A stretch of DNA of 64,000 nt from Draconibacterium sp. (GTDB lineage: Bacteria > Bacteroidota > Bacteroidia > Bacteroidales > Prolixibacteraceae): positions 62,001 to 126,000 of the forward strand of contig JADIYN010000007.1 of assembly GCA_016705335.1 (NCBI GenBank), written 5' to 3'. The first letter of the stretch is position 1, and every line of letters begins with the position of its first letter. The position numbers were made by a program, and so were the translations under genes. The notes below the pieces were generated by a model. It was not told the DNA's origin. It ran no database searches and worked only from the letters and a program-made list of their open reading frames with translations. This document shows positions 9,404 through 18,418 of this stretch, piece by piece.

Positions 9404-10846
9404 ATGAATCCATATTTGGTACTTGGGATAGTAATAGTATATTTTTTGATTTTAATTGGAATCTCCATACTAACTTCCCGAAAAGCTGACTCACAAACAT
9501 TTTTTACCGGAAACCGAAAGTCTCCCTGGTATTTGGTTGCATTTGGGATGGTTGGCGCCACACTTTCGGGCGTTACATTTATTTCAGTTCCAGGGGAAGT
9601 TGGAAATTCAGCATTCTCTTATCTCCAGTTTATATTTGGTAATATTGCCGGATTTTGGATTGTCGCTTTGGTTTTGTTGCCATTGTATTATCGGCTGAAC
9701 CTGGTTTCTATATATTCTTTTCTTGAACAACGGTTTGGTTATTATTCTCATAAAACCGGCTCATTTTTCTTTCTTATCTCAAAATTGATAGGTGCTGCAT
9801 TTCGTTTGTTTCTTGTAGCTGTTGTTCTGCAACTTGCCTTTTTTGATGCTTTTAAAATTCCGTTTGCATTAACAGTTACAGTTACAATCGGTTTGATTTG
9901 GGTTTATACTTTTCGAGGTGGCATAAAAACCATTGTTTGGACTGATACTCTGCAGACATTGTTTTTGTTAAGCGCTGTTATATTAACAATTGTGGCAATT
10001 TCAAAAAGTTTGGGTTGGAACGCTGGAAATTTTTTGAACGAAATTGCGAATGACAAAAATTCCAAAATATTTTTTTGGGATTGGAGGTTGGGCAATAATT
10101 TTTTTAAACAATTTTTTGCCGGTATGTTTATCACAATAGTAATGGTTGGGATGGACCAGGATATGATGCAAAAAAATCTTACATGCCGGAACATTAAAGA
10201 AGCACAGAAAAACATGTTGGTTTTTAGCTTTTCGTTTCTTGTTACTGTTTTTCTGTTTTTGTGTTTGGGCGCCATGTTATACATTTTTGCAGGGAGAAAT
10301 GGAATTGCAATTCCTCAATCGACCGATGATCTTTACCCTTTACTGGCACTCCATTATTTTGGGTTGCCCGTTGGAATTGCTTTTTTGCTCGGTATTATTG
10401 CGGCGGCGTATTCAAGTGCCGATTCGGCGTTAACTGCACTTACCACTTCATTTAGCGTTGATTTTTTGAATGTAGAAAAACATGATGAAGCAAAAAGACT
10501 GAGAATTAAAAAATGGTCGCACCTGTTGTTTTCAGCGCTGTTGATTCTTGTAATTATTCTTTTTAAGGCAATTAATAACGAAAGTATTGTGGTTGCTGTT
10601 TTTCGGGTGGCAGGCTATACATATGGGCCACTATTGGGTTTGTTTGTTTTCGGCATGTATTCGAAAAGAAAAGTAATTGATAAATGGGTCCCGTTTGTGG
10701 CTGTAATTTCTCCGGTCCTTTGTTTTTTTATATCTAAATATTCACATATTATTTTCGATGGATATGAATTTGGATTCGAACTTTTGATTCTGAATGGATT
10801 GATAACTTTTTTAGGTTTGTTAAGCATTTCAAAAAAACCTGTTTGA
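9404..10846 (+). CDS. Sodium:solute symporter (SSS family)
   Basis: The 480-residue polytopic membrane protein has about 13 hydrophobic segments. It starts at the ATG at 9404, because the longer TTG start would overlap the namZ stop. SSS landmarks include the GNRKSPWYLVAFGMVGATLSGVTF region after the first helix and the YSSADSALTALTTSFSVDF segment around residue 335. The sodium-coupled substrate cannot be read from sequence. Its position one base after namZ suggests translational coupling and uptake of a sugar released from peptidoglycan, such as N-acetylmuramate or N-acetylglucosamine. That substrate is an inference. Confidence 0.85.
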   Translation: MNPYLVLGIVIVYFLILIGISILTSRKADSQTFFTGNRKSPWYLVAFGMVGATLSGVTFISVPGEVGNSAFSYLQFIFGNIAGFWIVALVLLPLYYRLNLVSIYSFLEQRFGYYSHKTGSFFFLISKLIGAAFRLFLVAVVLQLAFFDAFKIPFALTVTVTIGLIWVYTFRGGIKTIVWTDTLQTLFLLSAVILTIVAISKSLGWNAGNFLNEIANDKNSKIFFWDWRLGNNFFKQFFAGMFITIVMVGMDQDMMQKNLTCRNIKEAQKNMLVFSFSFLVTVFLFLCLGAMLYIFAGRNGIAIPQSTDDLYPLLALHYFGLPVGIAFLLGIIAAAYSSADSALTALTTSFSVDFLNVEKHDEAKRLRIKKWSHLLFSALLILVIILFKAINNESIVVAVFRVAGYTYGPLLGLFVFGMYSKRKVIDKWVPFVAVISPVLCFFISKYSHIIFDGYEFGFELLILNGLITFLGLLSISKKPV

Positions 10847-10854
10847 AAAACCAA

Positions 10855-10908
10855 TTATTGCAAATAAATGTTAAAAATTGTAAATTGAATTTTTATATTT
10901 GCAATAAT
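10855..10908 (+). repeat. 13-bp inverted repeat overlapping a -7 promoter element
   Basis: The arm ATTATTGCAAATA (10854-10866) is the exact reverse complement of TATTTGCAATAAT (10896-10908). The right arm overlaps TATATTTG at 10894-10901, a perfect Bacteroidota -7 box, 52 bp before the beta-helix lipoprotein gene. It could be a long-loop terminator for the symporter gene or an operator on the next promoter. Confidence 0.6.
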
Positions 10909-10952
10909 AACTGGTACGCATAACCGTTATAAATACATTAAAATTCAGGAAA

Positions 10953-12404
10953 TTGGTCAGATATCTACTTCAACTTTTGGCGGTAGTCGCAATTGTAGTC
11001 TCGGTATATTCATGCCAGGACGAAGGATATATGAATTCACCAGATGCCCAGTTACAGTTTTCTGTTGACACAATTACATTTGATACAATTTTCACTACAA
11101 TCGGTTCAACCACACAACGATTTACTGTACATAATCCTTACAGCGAGAGCGTTCTGATATCGCGTATCCGCCTTTCGGGTGGAGATTTTTCGAGTTTCAG
11201 ATTAAATGTAAACGGCGAAGTTGGCAACGAAGTCTATGAAACAGAAGTTCCTCCACAGGACAGTATTTTTGTTTTTGTGGAAGTTACTATCGATCCCAAT
11301 GGGGAAAATTTACCGATGGTTGTGCAGGATTCAATTGAATTTACAATCAACTCGAACATTCAAAATATTCAATTAATTGCTTACGGACAGGATTTTAAAC
11401 TGATAAAAGGGGAAACTATAAAAACGACAACCTGGACTTCTGAAAAACCATATTTGGTTTATGATTATGCATATGTTGACAGTGTTTCTGTTTTAACTAT
11501 CGAACCCGGGACAAAAGTCTATTTTCATAAAGGTGCCGGATTATATGTGAAAGGAAAAATAAAAGCTAACGGAACTTTTCAGGAACAAATACAGTTTTTA
11601 CCTGACAGATTGGAAAACTCATACAAAAATGTGCCTGACCAATGGAATGGAATTGTATTATTTTCGGGTAGTCATGACAATGTTTTTAATTTTTGTACTA
11701 TTAAAAACGCCAATATTGGTTTACAGGTTGGTACAATTGAAAATGAAGGATTTGCTTCATTAAAACTCACAAACAGTGTTATTGAGAATATGGCTTATGC
11801 CGGATTATTTGCATTGAAATCAAAAATATATGGTTATAATGATGTGATTGCAAACTGCGGGTTTTATGCTGTTGCACTTTTAGTTGGGGGCGAATATGGA
11901 TTTTATCATACAACTATAGCAAACTACTGGGGAAATTATTCAAGTAAAGCACGTTCTACTTCCTCTCTTGTAATTTCGCATGTTTTAATTATTGAGGGCT
12001 CGAATGGTGAAAAGACAAGTTACAATGGTGATTTGGAAAAGGCTAACTTTAGGAACAGCATCATCTACGGTAATAATTTGCAGGAAATTGAATTGGGAAA
12101 CAACAATGAGAATACATTTAATTTCTATTTTGAAAATTGCATCATGCAGGTAGCTGATACCTTTAATACCTCAAATTCCGACCATTATAAAAGTATCTGG
12201 AAAGGTGTAAAATTCGATCCATTGTTTATTGACCCGTACAAAGAATATAATTATCAGCTGGATACATTGTCTCCTGCTAAAGACATTGGTAAAATTGTGT
12301 ATGGTGAACAATTCCCTTTTGACATCCTTAACAATGACAGAACTGAGGATAAAGGACCCGATTTGGGGGCATATGAGCGCATTGAAAAGAAAAATGGCAA
12401 CTAG
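10953..12404 (+). CDS. Lipoprotein with predicted right-handed beta-helix domain
   Basis: The 483-residue product starts at a TTG (10953); no ATG is available before the lipobox. The signal ends at YSC (Cys about residue 21). Residues about 35-140 look like an Ig-like or choice-of-anchor beta domain (TTQRFTVHNPYSESVLISRIRLSGGDF). Residues about 160-470 are a chain of short Asn/Gly-rich strands (FNFCTIKNANIGLQ, SLKLTNSVIENMAYAGLF, FRNSIIYGNNLQEIEL) typical of parallel beta-helices, ending in KGPDLGAYER. Such proteins are common in Bacteroidota, often with a nuclease-like partner. Here the next gene overlaps it by 11 bp. The function is unknown and probably surface or periplasmic. Confidence 0.75.
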   Translation: MVRYLLQLLAVVAIVVSVYSCQDEGYMNSPDAQLQFSVDTITFDTIFTTIGSTTQRFTVHNPYSESVLISRIRLSGGDFSSFRLNVNGEVGNEVYETEVPPQDSIFVFVEVTIDPNGENLPMVVQDSIEFTINSNIQNIQLIAYGQDFKLIKGETIKTTTWTSEKPYLVYDYAYVDSVSVLTIEPGTKVYFHKGAGLYVKGKIKANGTFQEQIQFLPDRLENSYKNVPDQWNGIVLFSGSHDNVFNFCTIKNANIGLQVGTIENEGFASLKLTNSVIENMAYAGLFALKSKIYGYNDVIANCGFYAVALLVGGEYGFYHTTIANYWGNYSSKARSTSSLVISHVLIIEGSNGEKTSYNGDLEKANFRNSIIYGNNLQEIELGNNNENTFNFYFENCIMQVADTFNTSNSDHYKSIWKGVKFDPLFIDPYKEYNYQLDTLSPAKDIGKIVYGEQFPFDILNNDRTEDKGPDLGAYERIEKKNGN

Positions 12405-13425
12405 GTTTGTTTGGCTAATTTTGTTGTTCGTTTGCTTTTCCGTTTATTCATCGGCTCAAAAAAATACTGCTGAATTTTCTATCCTGTTTTATAATGTTGA
12501 AAACTTGTTTGACATACATGACGATCCGTTTACAGAGGATGATGGTTTTACACCTGGAGGAGAACTTCATTGGACAAGCAAAAGATTATCGCAAAAACTC
12601 CTAAATCTTTCAAAAGTTATTATAAATGCTTCAGGGTGGAATATTCCGGATATTGTTGTTTTTGCGGAGATTGAAAACAGACAAATGCTTGAAAAGTTAA
12701 TTAACGATACACCCTTAAAATCATTTCCTTTTAAAATTATTCACAAAGAATCGCCTGATCATCGTGGAATAGATGTTGGAATGATTTATAATTCAGCAAG
12801 TTTTTCTCCAATTGAATATAAATATTACCCAGTGCTAATTGATTCAGTCGCCCTAAACACACGCGAACTAATGTATGTTTCGGGAGTGTTAAACGGGACA
12901 GACACGTTGCATATTTTTGGTAATCACTGGCCCTCCAGATATTCTGGCTTTCTGGAAACTAAAGATTTACGGAAAGCAGCAGCATCGCTTTTGGAAAGTA
13001 AAGTGGAGGAGTTATTCGAAAAATTTAAGTCGCCTAAAATTGTTATTGTTGGCGATTTTAACGACAATCCTGAAGATGAAGCATTAAAAAACATTTTAAA
13101 GGCAGGTAAATATGAATTACCTGTTGTTGATGAAAAACTTTATAATTTACTTTTTGATCTGAAGAGAGACAATCAGGGATCTTTAAAATTTCAATCTCAG
13201 TGGTTTGTTTTTGATCAGATTATTGTTTCAGGTTCTTTATTATCTGCTGGATCCGGGTTATTTGTTAAGCCCGAAAACGCGAAAATAATTGTACTCCCAT
13301 ATTTGTTTGAAGATGATAAGAAATTTGGTGGGAAAAAACCCTTCAGAACCTATTATGGATTTACCTATAATGGTGGTTTTAGCGATCATTTACCTGTTTT
13401 GTTGCAAATGAATTCAGTAAATTAA
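12394..13425 (+). CDS. Secreted endonuclease/exonuclease/phosphatase-family protein
   Basis: The ATG at 12394 gives a 343-residue protein with an N-terminal signal (ends YSSAQ). The longer frame start at 12229 lies inside the upstream gene and has no signal sequence. EEP motifs are present: FYNVENLFD, FAEIENRQML (metal-binding Glu), GNHWPSR, VGDFNDNPED and the final SDHLPVLL. The family cleaves phosphodiester or phosphomonoester bonds with divalent metal; the substrate is unknown. The start overlaps the stop of the beta-helix lipoprotein, indicating coupled expression. Its 3' end overlaps the convergent cca gene by 4 bp. Confidence 0.85.
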   Translation: MATRFVWLILLFVCFSVYSSAQKNTAEFSILFYNVENLFDIHDDPFTEDDGFTPGGELHWTSKRLSQKLLNLSKVIINASGWNIPDIVVFAEIENRQMLEKLINDTPLKSFPFKIIHKESPDHRGIDVGMIYNSASFSPIEYKYYPVLIDSVALNTRELMYVSGVLNGTDTLHIFGNHWPSRYSGFLETKDLRKAAASLLESKVEELFEKFKSPKIVIVGDFNDNPEDEALKNILKAGKYELPVVDEKLYNLLFDLKRDNQGSLKFQSQWFVFDQIIVSGSLLSAGSGLFVKPENAKIIVLPYLFEDDKKFGGKKPFRTYYGFTYNGGFSDHLPVLLQMNSVN

Positions 13426-14831
13426 ATTTTTCTTATTAGCCCAAGTTCGCTGGCTTTTTGTAACATAAATTCATAAGCTTCATTAAAATCATTGTGAATT
13501 AAACCGTCAAGAATAGCTTCTTTTATTGCGTCTTTTATAATTCCAACTTCCCTGCAAGGTTCTAATGAAAATATTTCCATGATCAGTTCTCCTTTTACAG
13601 GAGGTTCAAAATTGCGCACTGCATCTTTTTCTTCAATCTCTTTTAATTTTTCCCTGACAACAAGGAAATTTTTCATGTAGCGTTTTACTTTATCTTCATT
13701 TTTTGAGGTTATATCAGCTTCGCAAAGAGTCATTAAATCATCTATATCATCTCCTGCTTCAAATAACAACCGGCGCACCGCCGAATCGGTAACAACGTTT
13801 TCCGAAAGTACAATTGGGCGCATATGAAGTTGCACCATTTTTTGCACATATTTCATTTTCTCATTAAGCGGGAGTTTCAATCTTTTAAAAATTCCAGGTA
13901 TCATTTTAACCCCAACAAAATTGTGAGCATGAAAAGTCCACCCCTGGCCTTCGATGAATTTTTTTGTTGCAGGTTTTGCAATGTCATGCAGCAACGCAGA
14001 CCATCTTAACCAGAGGTTTTCAGTGTTTGGTACAATTCTGTCAAGCACTTCGAGCGTATGATAAAAATTATCCTTATGACCAATACCATTTATTTTTTCG
14101 ACTCCTTTTAACAGTAGAAATTCAGGGAAAATAATCTTCAGAAGTCCGGTTTCTTCCAGCAATTTAAAACCGATTGATGGTTTGTCCGACATTATAATTT
14201 TGTTTACTTCATCAATAATGCGCTCACCTGAAATAATATTGATCCTGTCCCTGTTTTTTGAAATTGATTGTAAAGTCTCGGGTTGTATTTCGAAACCAAG
14301 TTGGGTAGCAAAGCGGATTGCACGCATCATTCGCAAAGGATCGTCAGAAAAGGTAATGTCAGGATCCAGTGGGGTTCGGATAATCTTTTTGTTTAAATCG
14401 TCAATCCCGTTAAAAGTATCAACCAAAACGCCAAAGTTTGATTTATTCAATCCAAGAGCCAGTGCATTAATTGTAAAATCACGACGGTTCTGGTCATCTT
14501 CAAGTGTACCGTTTTCAACAACCGGTTTTCTTGAATCACTGTGATATGATTCTTTTCGGGCGCCAACAAACTCAATGTCAAGATCTTTGTATTTTATCAT
14601 GGCTGTGCCAAAGTTCTTGAAAACATTTACATGAGGTTTGTTTCTGAGTTTATTTGCAACTGATTGGGCAAGAGTAATACCGCTTCCAACTGTTACGATA
14701 TCGATATCCTTGGATTTTCGATGTAAATATATATCCCGGACAAATCCACCTATGACGTATGTTTCAAGTTGCATTTCATCGGCAGTTTCCGAAATAATTT
14801 GAAATATTTTATGTTGTAGTTTCTTGTTCAT
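13422..14831 (-). CDS. cca: CCA tRNA nucleotidyltransferase / poly(A) polymerase family with HD domain
   Basis: This 469-residue cytoplasmic enzyme has the nucleotidyltransferase signature GGFVRD at about 28-33, followed by the catalytic DIDIV and the RRDFTINALAL motif (about 115-125). An RNA-binding region (DPLRMMRAIRFATQLGF) comes next, and a C-terminal HD domain contains LLHDIAKP. It should add or repair the 3' CCA end of tRNAs. The two tRNA genes in this window lack an encoded CCA, which fits that need. The gene is divergent from the thioredoxin gene, across a region with a perfect 11-bp dyad. Confidence 0.9.
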   Translation of the reverse strand: MNKKLQHKIFQIISETADEMQLETYVIGGFVRDIYLHRKSKDIDIVTVGSGITLAQSVANKLRNKPHVNVFKNFGTAMIKYKDLDIEFVGARKESYHSDSRKPVVENGTLEDDQNRRDFTINALALGLNKSNFGVLVDTFNGIDDLNKKIIRTPLDPDITFSDDPLRMMRAIRFATQLGFEIQPETLQSISKNRDRINIISGERIIDEVNKIIMSDKPSIGFKLLEETGLLKIIFPEFLLLKGVEKINGIGHKDNFYHTLEVLDRIVPNTENLWLRWSALLHDIAKPATKKFIEGQGWTFHAHNFVGVKMIPGIFKRLKLPLNEKMKYVQKMVQLHMRPIVLSENVVTDSAVRRLLFEAGDDIDDLMTLCEADITSKNEDKVKRYMKNFLVVREKLKEIEEKDAVRNFEPPVKGELIMEIFSLEPCREVGIIKDAIKEAILDGLIHNDFNEAYEFMLQKASELGLIRKI

Positions 14832-14849
14832 TATATGCCAAAATTAATA

Positions 14850-14873
14850 GTGTCAGTGAGTTCTCACTGACAC
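14850..14873. repeat. Perfect 11-bp dyad in the cca-thioredoxin divergent promoter region
   Basis: GTGTCAGTGAG, two T bases, then CTCACTGACAC form an exact inverted repeat 18 bp upstream of the cca start and about 140 bp before trx. A two-base centre is too small for a good RNA loop, so a dimeric DNA-binding site is more likely. No regulator is identified. Confidence 0.6.
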
Positions 14874-14949
14874 AATCTTAAAAATCGTGACAAAATTACA
14901 ATTATTTAGCTGAATCTTGCCCGAAATCTTTCATTTCGGAAAAAGGTAT

Positions 14950-14957
14950 TATATTTG
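14950..14957 (+). promoter_or_regulatory. Candidate -7 box of the thioredoxin gene
   Basis: TATATTTG matches the Bacteroidota TAnnTTTG element exactly, 55 bp before the thioredoxin ATG. No convincing TTTG -33 element lies at the right distance, so confidence is low. A small dyad (CCGAAAT / ATTTCGG, 14920-14938) sits just upstream. Confidence 0.35.
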
Positions 14958-15012
14958 ATATTTATATATCGACATTTGTATATATGTTGAAATTATTTTA
15001 AAATTAAATATC

Positions 15013-15384
15013 ATGTTGGAACATTTAACTAAAGAAACTTTCAAAGAGAAAGTATTCAATTTCGAAGCAAATAAAGAGTGGAAATATGAAGGTGACAAAC
15101 CTTGTATGATTGATTTTTATGCCAATTGGTGTGGTCCATGTAAAATGGTTGCTCCCATTTTGGAAGAGTTACAAAAAGAATATGGCGACAGCATTGTGAT
15201 TTACAAGGTAAATACAGAAGACGAACAGGAATTGGCCGGAATGTTTGGAATTCAAAGTATTCCGTCGTTGCTTTTTGTACCAAAAGATGGTCAGCCTCAA
15301 ATGGCAATGGGCGCTCTGCCAAAACAAACTTTTGAAAAAGCAATTGCCGACGTATTAAAGGTTGAAAAACCCCTTTTGAATTAA
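15013..15384 (+). CDS. trxA: Thioredoxin
   Basis: The 123-residue protein has the active site WCGPCK with Cys40 and Cys43, the conserved DFYANWCGPC strand-loop, and the cis-Pro loop SIPSLLF. No signal peptide is seen, so it is cytosolic. It should reduce disulfides using thioredoxin reductase. An extra Cys31 lies close before the active site. The first 30 residues extend the usual domain slightly. It is transcribed alone and its stop overlaps the convergent murF stop by 4 bp. Confidence 0.9.
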   Translation: MLEHLTKETFKEKVFNFEANKEWKYEGDKPCMIDFYANWCGPCKMVAPILEELQKEYGDSIVIYKVNTEDEQELAGMFGIQSIPSLLFVPKDGQPQMAMGALPKQTFEKAIADVLKVEKPLLN

Positions 15385-16673
15385 AGACAGTTCAATACCT
15401 TTTCAAGTTGAATGCCGCGGGAACCTTTAATTAGGATAGCTCCGTCAGTAATTGGACTATCTGAAAGGAAATTGCAAAGCAAATCAACATTTTGAAAACT
15501 TTTGCAATTGAATTTTTCGGCAATTTCAAAAAAGTTTTTACCTACAGTATAAACTGTTATTTCAGGATAATTTTTTAAAAGTTCGAGTATGGAAATGTGT
15601 TCTGATTTGGAATATTTTCCAAGTTCAAGCATATCGCCTAAAATCAGGTAATTATTACCCGAACTGTTCGATATAAAGCTTTTTATGGATGCTTGCATGC
15701 TGGTTGGATTGGCATTGTAAGCATCCATAATTATTTTAAGCCCGTTTTTATTGATCAGTTGCGAACGGTTATTTTGCGGATAATAGTTTTTCAATGCCTT
15801 TTGAATTTCAATTGGATCTACATCAAAATAATTTCCGATACAGGCAGCAGCTAAAATGTTTTCGAAATTATAATCACCCGTAAGGTTTGTATTTAAATAT
15901 AAAACACCTTTTTTAAAGTTTGCTTTTAGATGAACAAACGGAGGCGATGACAGCAGTTCTCCATTAAAATCAGCATCTTCAAAACCGTAGCTTTCTCTAT
16001 GTTCAATATCTTTGGAAAGTTCGCTTAAAAGTGGGTTTTGCCTGTTGTAGAAAATGGTTCCGTTTTTACTTTTAATATATTGATATAACTCTGATTTAGT
16101 TTTTATAACACCTTCAAAAGAACCGAATCCTTCGAGGTGGGCTTTCCCAATGTTTGTAATTATTCCATAATCGGGTTCGGCAATCGCACATAAATCAGCA
16201 ATTTCACCGGGATGATTGGCGCCCATTTCAACTACACCAAACTCTGTATGAGTATTCATTTTTAGCAATGTAAGCGGAACTCCGATATGATTATTCAGAT
16301 TTCCCTGCGTAAAACTTACATTGAATTTTTCTGACAACACGGCAGAAACCAGCTCTTTTGTGGTTGTTTTCCCATTTGTGCCTGTAATAGCCAATATGGG
16401 TAATCCTAGTTTTCTTCGATGTAAGTTTGCCAGGTCTTTTAATGTTTGCAAAACATTGTCCACAAGTATCGTTTTGTCTGAAATTGAATTCTCCGGCTCA
16501 TCGATAATTGCGCAAACAGCTCCTTGTTCCAAAGCTGTTGATGCAAATTTATTACCGTTGAAATTTTCACCTTTCAAGGCAAAGAAAATACAGTTCTTTT
16601 CGATTTTCCTGCTATCCGTTGAAATTATAGGATATTCTGTAAAAAGCTTGTATATTTTTTCAATTGCTGTCAT
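15381..16673 (-). CDS. murF: UDP-N-acetylmuramoyl-tripeptide--D-alanyl-D-alanine ligase
   Basis: This 430-residue Mur ligase has the ATP-binding loop ITGTNGKTTTKEL (P-loop at about 97-104), EMGANHPGEIADL, TNIGKAHLEGFGSFEG, and the C-terminal DAYNANPTSM and LGDMLELG motifs diagnostic of MurF. It joins D-Ala-D-Ala to the UDP-MurNAc tripeptide in the cytoplasm. It lies downstream of gldJ on the same strand, an order known in other Bacteroidota. A hairpin between them (16712-16740) suggests the transcripts are at least partly separate. The frame is intact. Confidence 0.92.
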   Translation of the reverse strand: MTAIEKIYKLFTEYPIISTDSRKIEKNCIFFALKGENFNGNKFASTALEQGAVCAIIDEPENSISDKTILVDNVLQTLKDLANLHRRKLGLPILAITGTNGKTTTKELVSAVLSEKFNVSFTQGNLNNHIGVPLTLLKMNTHTEFGVVEMGANHPGEIADLCAIAEPDYGIITNIGKAHLEGFGSFEGVIKTKSELYQYIKSKNGTIFYNRQNPLLSELSKDIEHRESYGFEDADFNGELLSSPPFVHLKANFKKGVLYLNTNLTGDYNFENILAAACIGNYFDVDPIEIQKALKNYYPQNNRSQLINKNGLKIIMDAYNANPTSMQASIKSFISNSSGNNYLILGDMLELGKYSKSEHISILELLKNYPEITVYTVGKNFFEIAEKFNCKSFQNVDLLCNFLSDSPITDGAILIKGSRGIQLEKVLNCL

Positions 16674-16705
16674 TCATCAAAAATAATTTCCTTTTGAAAA
16701 TTTGC

Positions 16706-16742
16706 ATAAAAAAAGCCTCATTAAATGAAAATGAAGCTTTAA
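16706..16742 (-). terminator. Terminator between gldJ and murF
   Basis: On the minus strand AAAGCTTCAT pairs with ATGAGGCTTT (one wobble pair) and a run of seven T follows, 20 bp after the gldJ stop. It should end or weaken gldJ transcription into murF. Confidence 0.75.
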
Positions 16743-16762
16743 AAATATTTAAATAATTTAAT

Positions 16763-18217
16763 TTAAAATCCTTGAGGGCTGCCCACTCTGTTCATTGCAC
16801 AACGGAAACCTAAGTCGTTTTGCGATTTGTCCTGTTCCATGTATCTGCGGGTCCCTGGTACAAGCCAGTACGCGCGGTCTCTCCATGAACCACCTTTATA
16901 AACACGCACATTGTCGGTTATTAATGATGAGTAATTTCCTTGTCCGTTATCCTGAATATACATATCCTTGGTTTCATTATTTTGAATGCCTAACCAATCG
17001 GTTCCGACGACAATTTGTGAATTTGGATCGCCATCTTCAAAATTCCTGAAATCGGCAACTGTGTCTTTTACCATTTCGCCAAACTCATTTCGCATCAAAG
17101 TACCGTTATTGTCCCGGCGATATTCGGTTACTACATTTCCCCTGAACGGATTAAACTCGTCAACATCTTTAAAAGATAACGGTCTGTACACATCTGACAC
17201 CCATTCGTTAACATTTCCAGCCATGCAATATAGTCCGAAGTCATTAGGTTCGTATGAAAAAACAGGAGATGTAATATCAGCATTGTCATTCAAAGCACCG
17301 GCAACACCCATCATATCACCTCGTCCTCTAACAAAGTTGGCTTTCATTTGACCCTTTCCCTTTTTTGCATCTTCACGAAGATATGCACCATTCCAGGGAT
17401 AAAGTTTTCTGTCAGTTAAAAGTTCACCATCCATATTTTCAGTTAATCCATAAGCTGCATATTCCCATTCAGCTTCGGTTGGTAAACGGTAATTTGGCAG
17501 CATAATGCCATCTTCCCAGCGAATTCGTTTTGCTGTTCCGTCAGGATTTTCAAGTGGTTTATTCCCATCTGTACCCTGATATAATCCCACCAAATAAGAT
17601 TTTGAATTATAAACATTTTGACCCGATTGTGTATTATCGTGGGCAAGTATTCCTTTTTCCACAAGTATTTGTTCGTTAACTCTATCGGTTCTCCAGGCAC
17701 AATATGCAGTTGCCTGCTCCCAGGTTACGCCAACAACCGGATATTCACTATAAGCAGGATGTCTGAAATAGTTTTCTACATATGGTTCATTAAAAGCTAA
17801 TTCACTTCTCCACACAGTAGTGTCAGGTAATGCTGCATCTATTTTTGGTTGATTTCCCGGATATACTCGGTTTAACCAATGGGTATATTCACGGTAATCC
17901 TGATTTGAAACTTCAGTTTCGTCCATATAGAATGAAGGGACTGTAACTCTTCGCGGAGTGTTGTCCCAACGGTACATGACATCCTGTTCAACCCTGCCCA
18001 TGGTAAAAGTTCCACCCTGAACAAAGACCAAACCTGGTCCAGCTTCCTGTTCATAACCAGATTCATTGGGAATGTTTCCTGTTTCCTCGTCGTTATAACT
18101 CCAACCTGTTGTGCGGGAAACTCCGCTACCACCACCTTTTTTACCAAACAAACCACATCCCGAAAGGAAAGCGGCTAATAAAACTATGAACAAAGTTTTT
18201 AACTTCATCATCTTCAT
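16763..18217 (-). CDS. gldJ: Gliding motility/type IX secretion lipoprotein GldJ
   Basis: The 484-residue lipoprotein has lipobox LSGC (Cys21) and a Gly-rich linker, then SRTTGWSYND and GLVFVQGGTFTMG, the opening of a formylglycine-generating-enzyme-like (SUMF1/FGE) fold that continues to GGSWRDRAYWLVPGTRRYMEQD and ends DLGFRCAMNRV. This is the GldJ pattern. GldJ stabilises the gliding and type IX machinery at the outer membrane in Flavobacterium; motility cannot be inferred from it alone. It is divergent from porU and precedes murF. A TATATTTG -7 box (minus strand, 18241-18248) lies about 24 bp upstream of the start. Confidence 0.88.
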   Translation of the reverse strand: MKMMKLKTLFIVLLAAFLSGCGLFGKKGGGSGVSRTTGWSYNDEETGNIPNESGYEQEAGPGLVFVQGGTFTMGRVEQDVMYRWDNTPRRVTVPSFYMDETEVSNQDYREYTHWLNRVYPGNQPKIDAALPDTTVWRSELAFNEPYVENYFRHPAYSEYPVVGVTWEQATAYCAWRTDRVNEQILVEKGILAHDNTQSGQNVYNSKSYLVGLYQGTDGNKPLENPDGTAKRIRWEDGIMLPNYRLPTEAEWEYAAYGLTENMDGELLTDRKLYPWNGAYLREDAKKGKGQMKANFVRGRGDMMGVAGALNDNADITSPVFSYEPNDFGLYCMAGNVNEWVSDVYRPLSFKDVDEFNPFRGNVVTEYRRDNNGTLMRNEFGEMVKDTVADFRNFEDGDPNSQIVVGTDWLGIQNNETKDMYIQDNGQGNYSSLITDNVRVYKGGSWRDRAYWLVPGTRRYMEQDKSQNDLGFRCAMNRVGSPQGF

Positions 18218-18240
18218 TTTTAGTTACTTTTGAGATCGCA

Positions 18241-18248
18241 CAAATATA
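18241..18248 (-). promoter_or_regulatory. Candidate -7 box of gldJ
   Basis: On the minus strand TATATTTG matches TAnnTTTG exactly and lies about 24 bp before the gldJ ATG. No good TTTG -33 element is visible at 17-21 bp. Confidence 0.35.
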
Positions 18249-18315
18249 ACTAAAATGTTCAATTCTTATTGTTTAACCATTTTAAAAATATTTCAGTTTT
18301 TTAGAACTATGTTGA

Positions 18316-18323
18316 TATATTTG
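18316..18323 (+). promoter_or_regulatory. Candidate -7 box of porU
   Basis: TATATTTG is an exact TAnnTTTG match about 95 bp before the porU ATG. An imperfect dyad around GCCAATGGC (18325-18333) follows where transcription would begin. Confidence 0.4.
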
Positions 18324-18418
18324 CCGCCAATGGCGCATTTCAGTTGATTGTTAAAGGAAACATTTTGTTACAATATTAATGGGTTTGTGTCGTTTGTTTA
18401 GTATTAATTACGTGGTAT

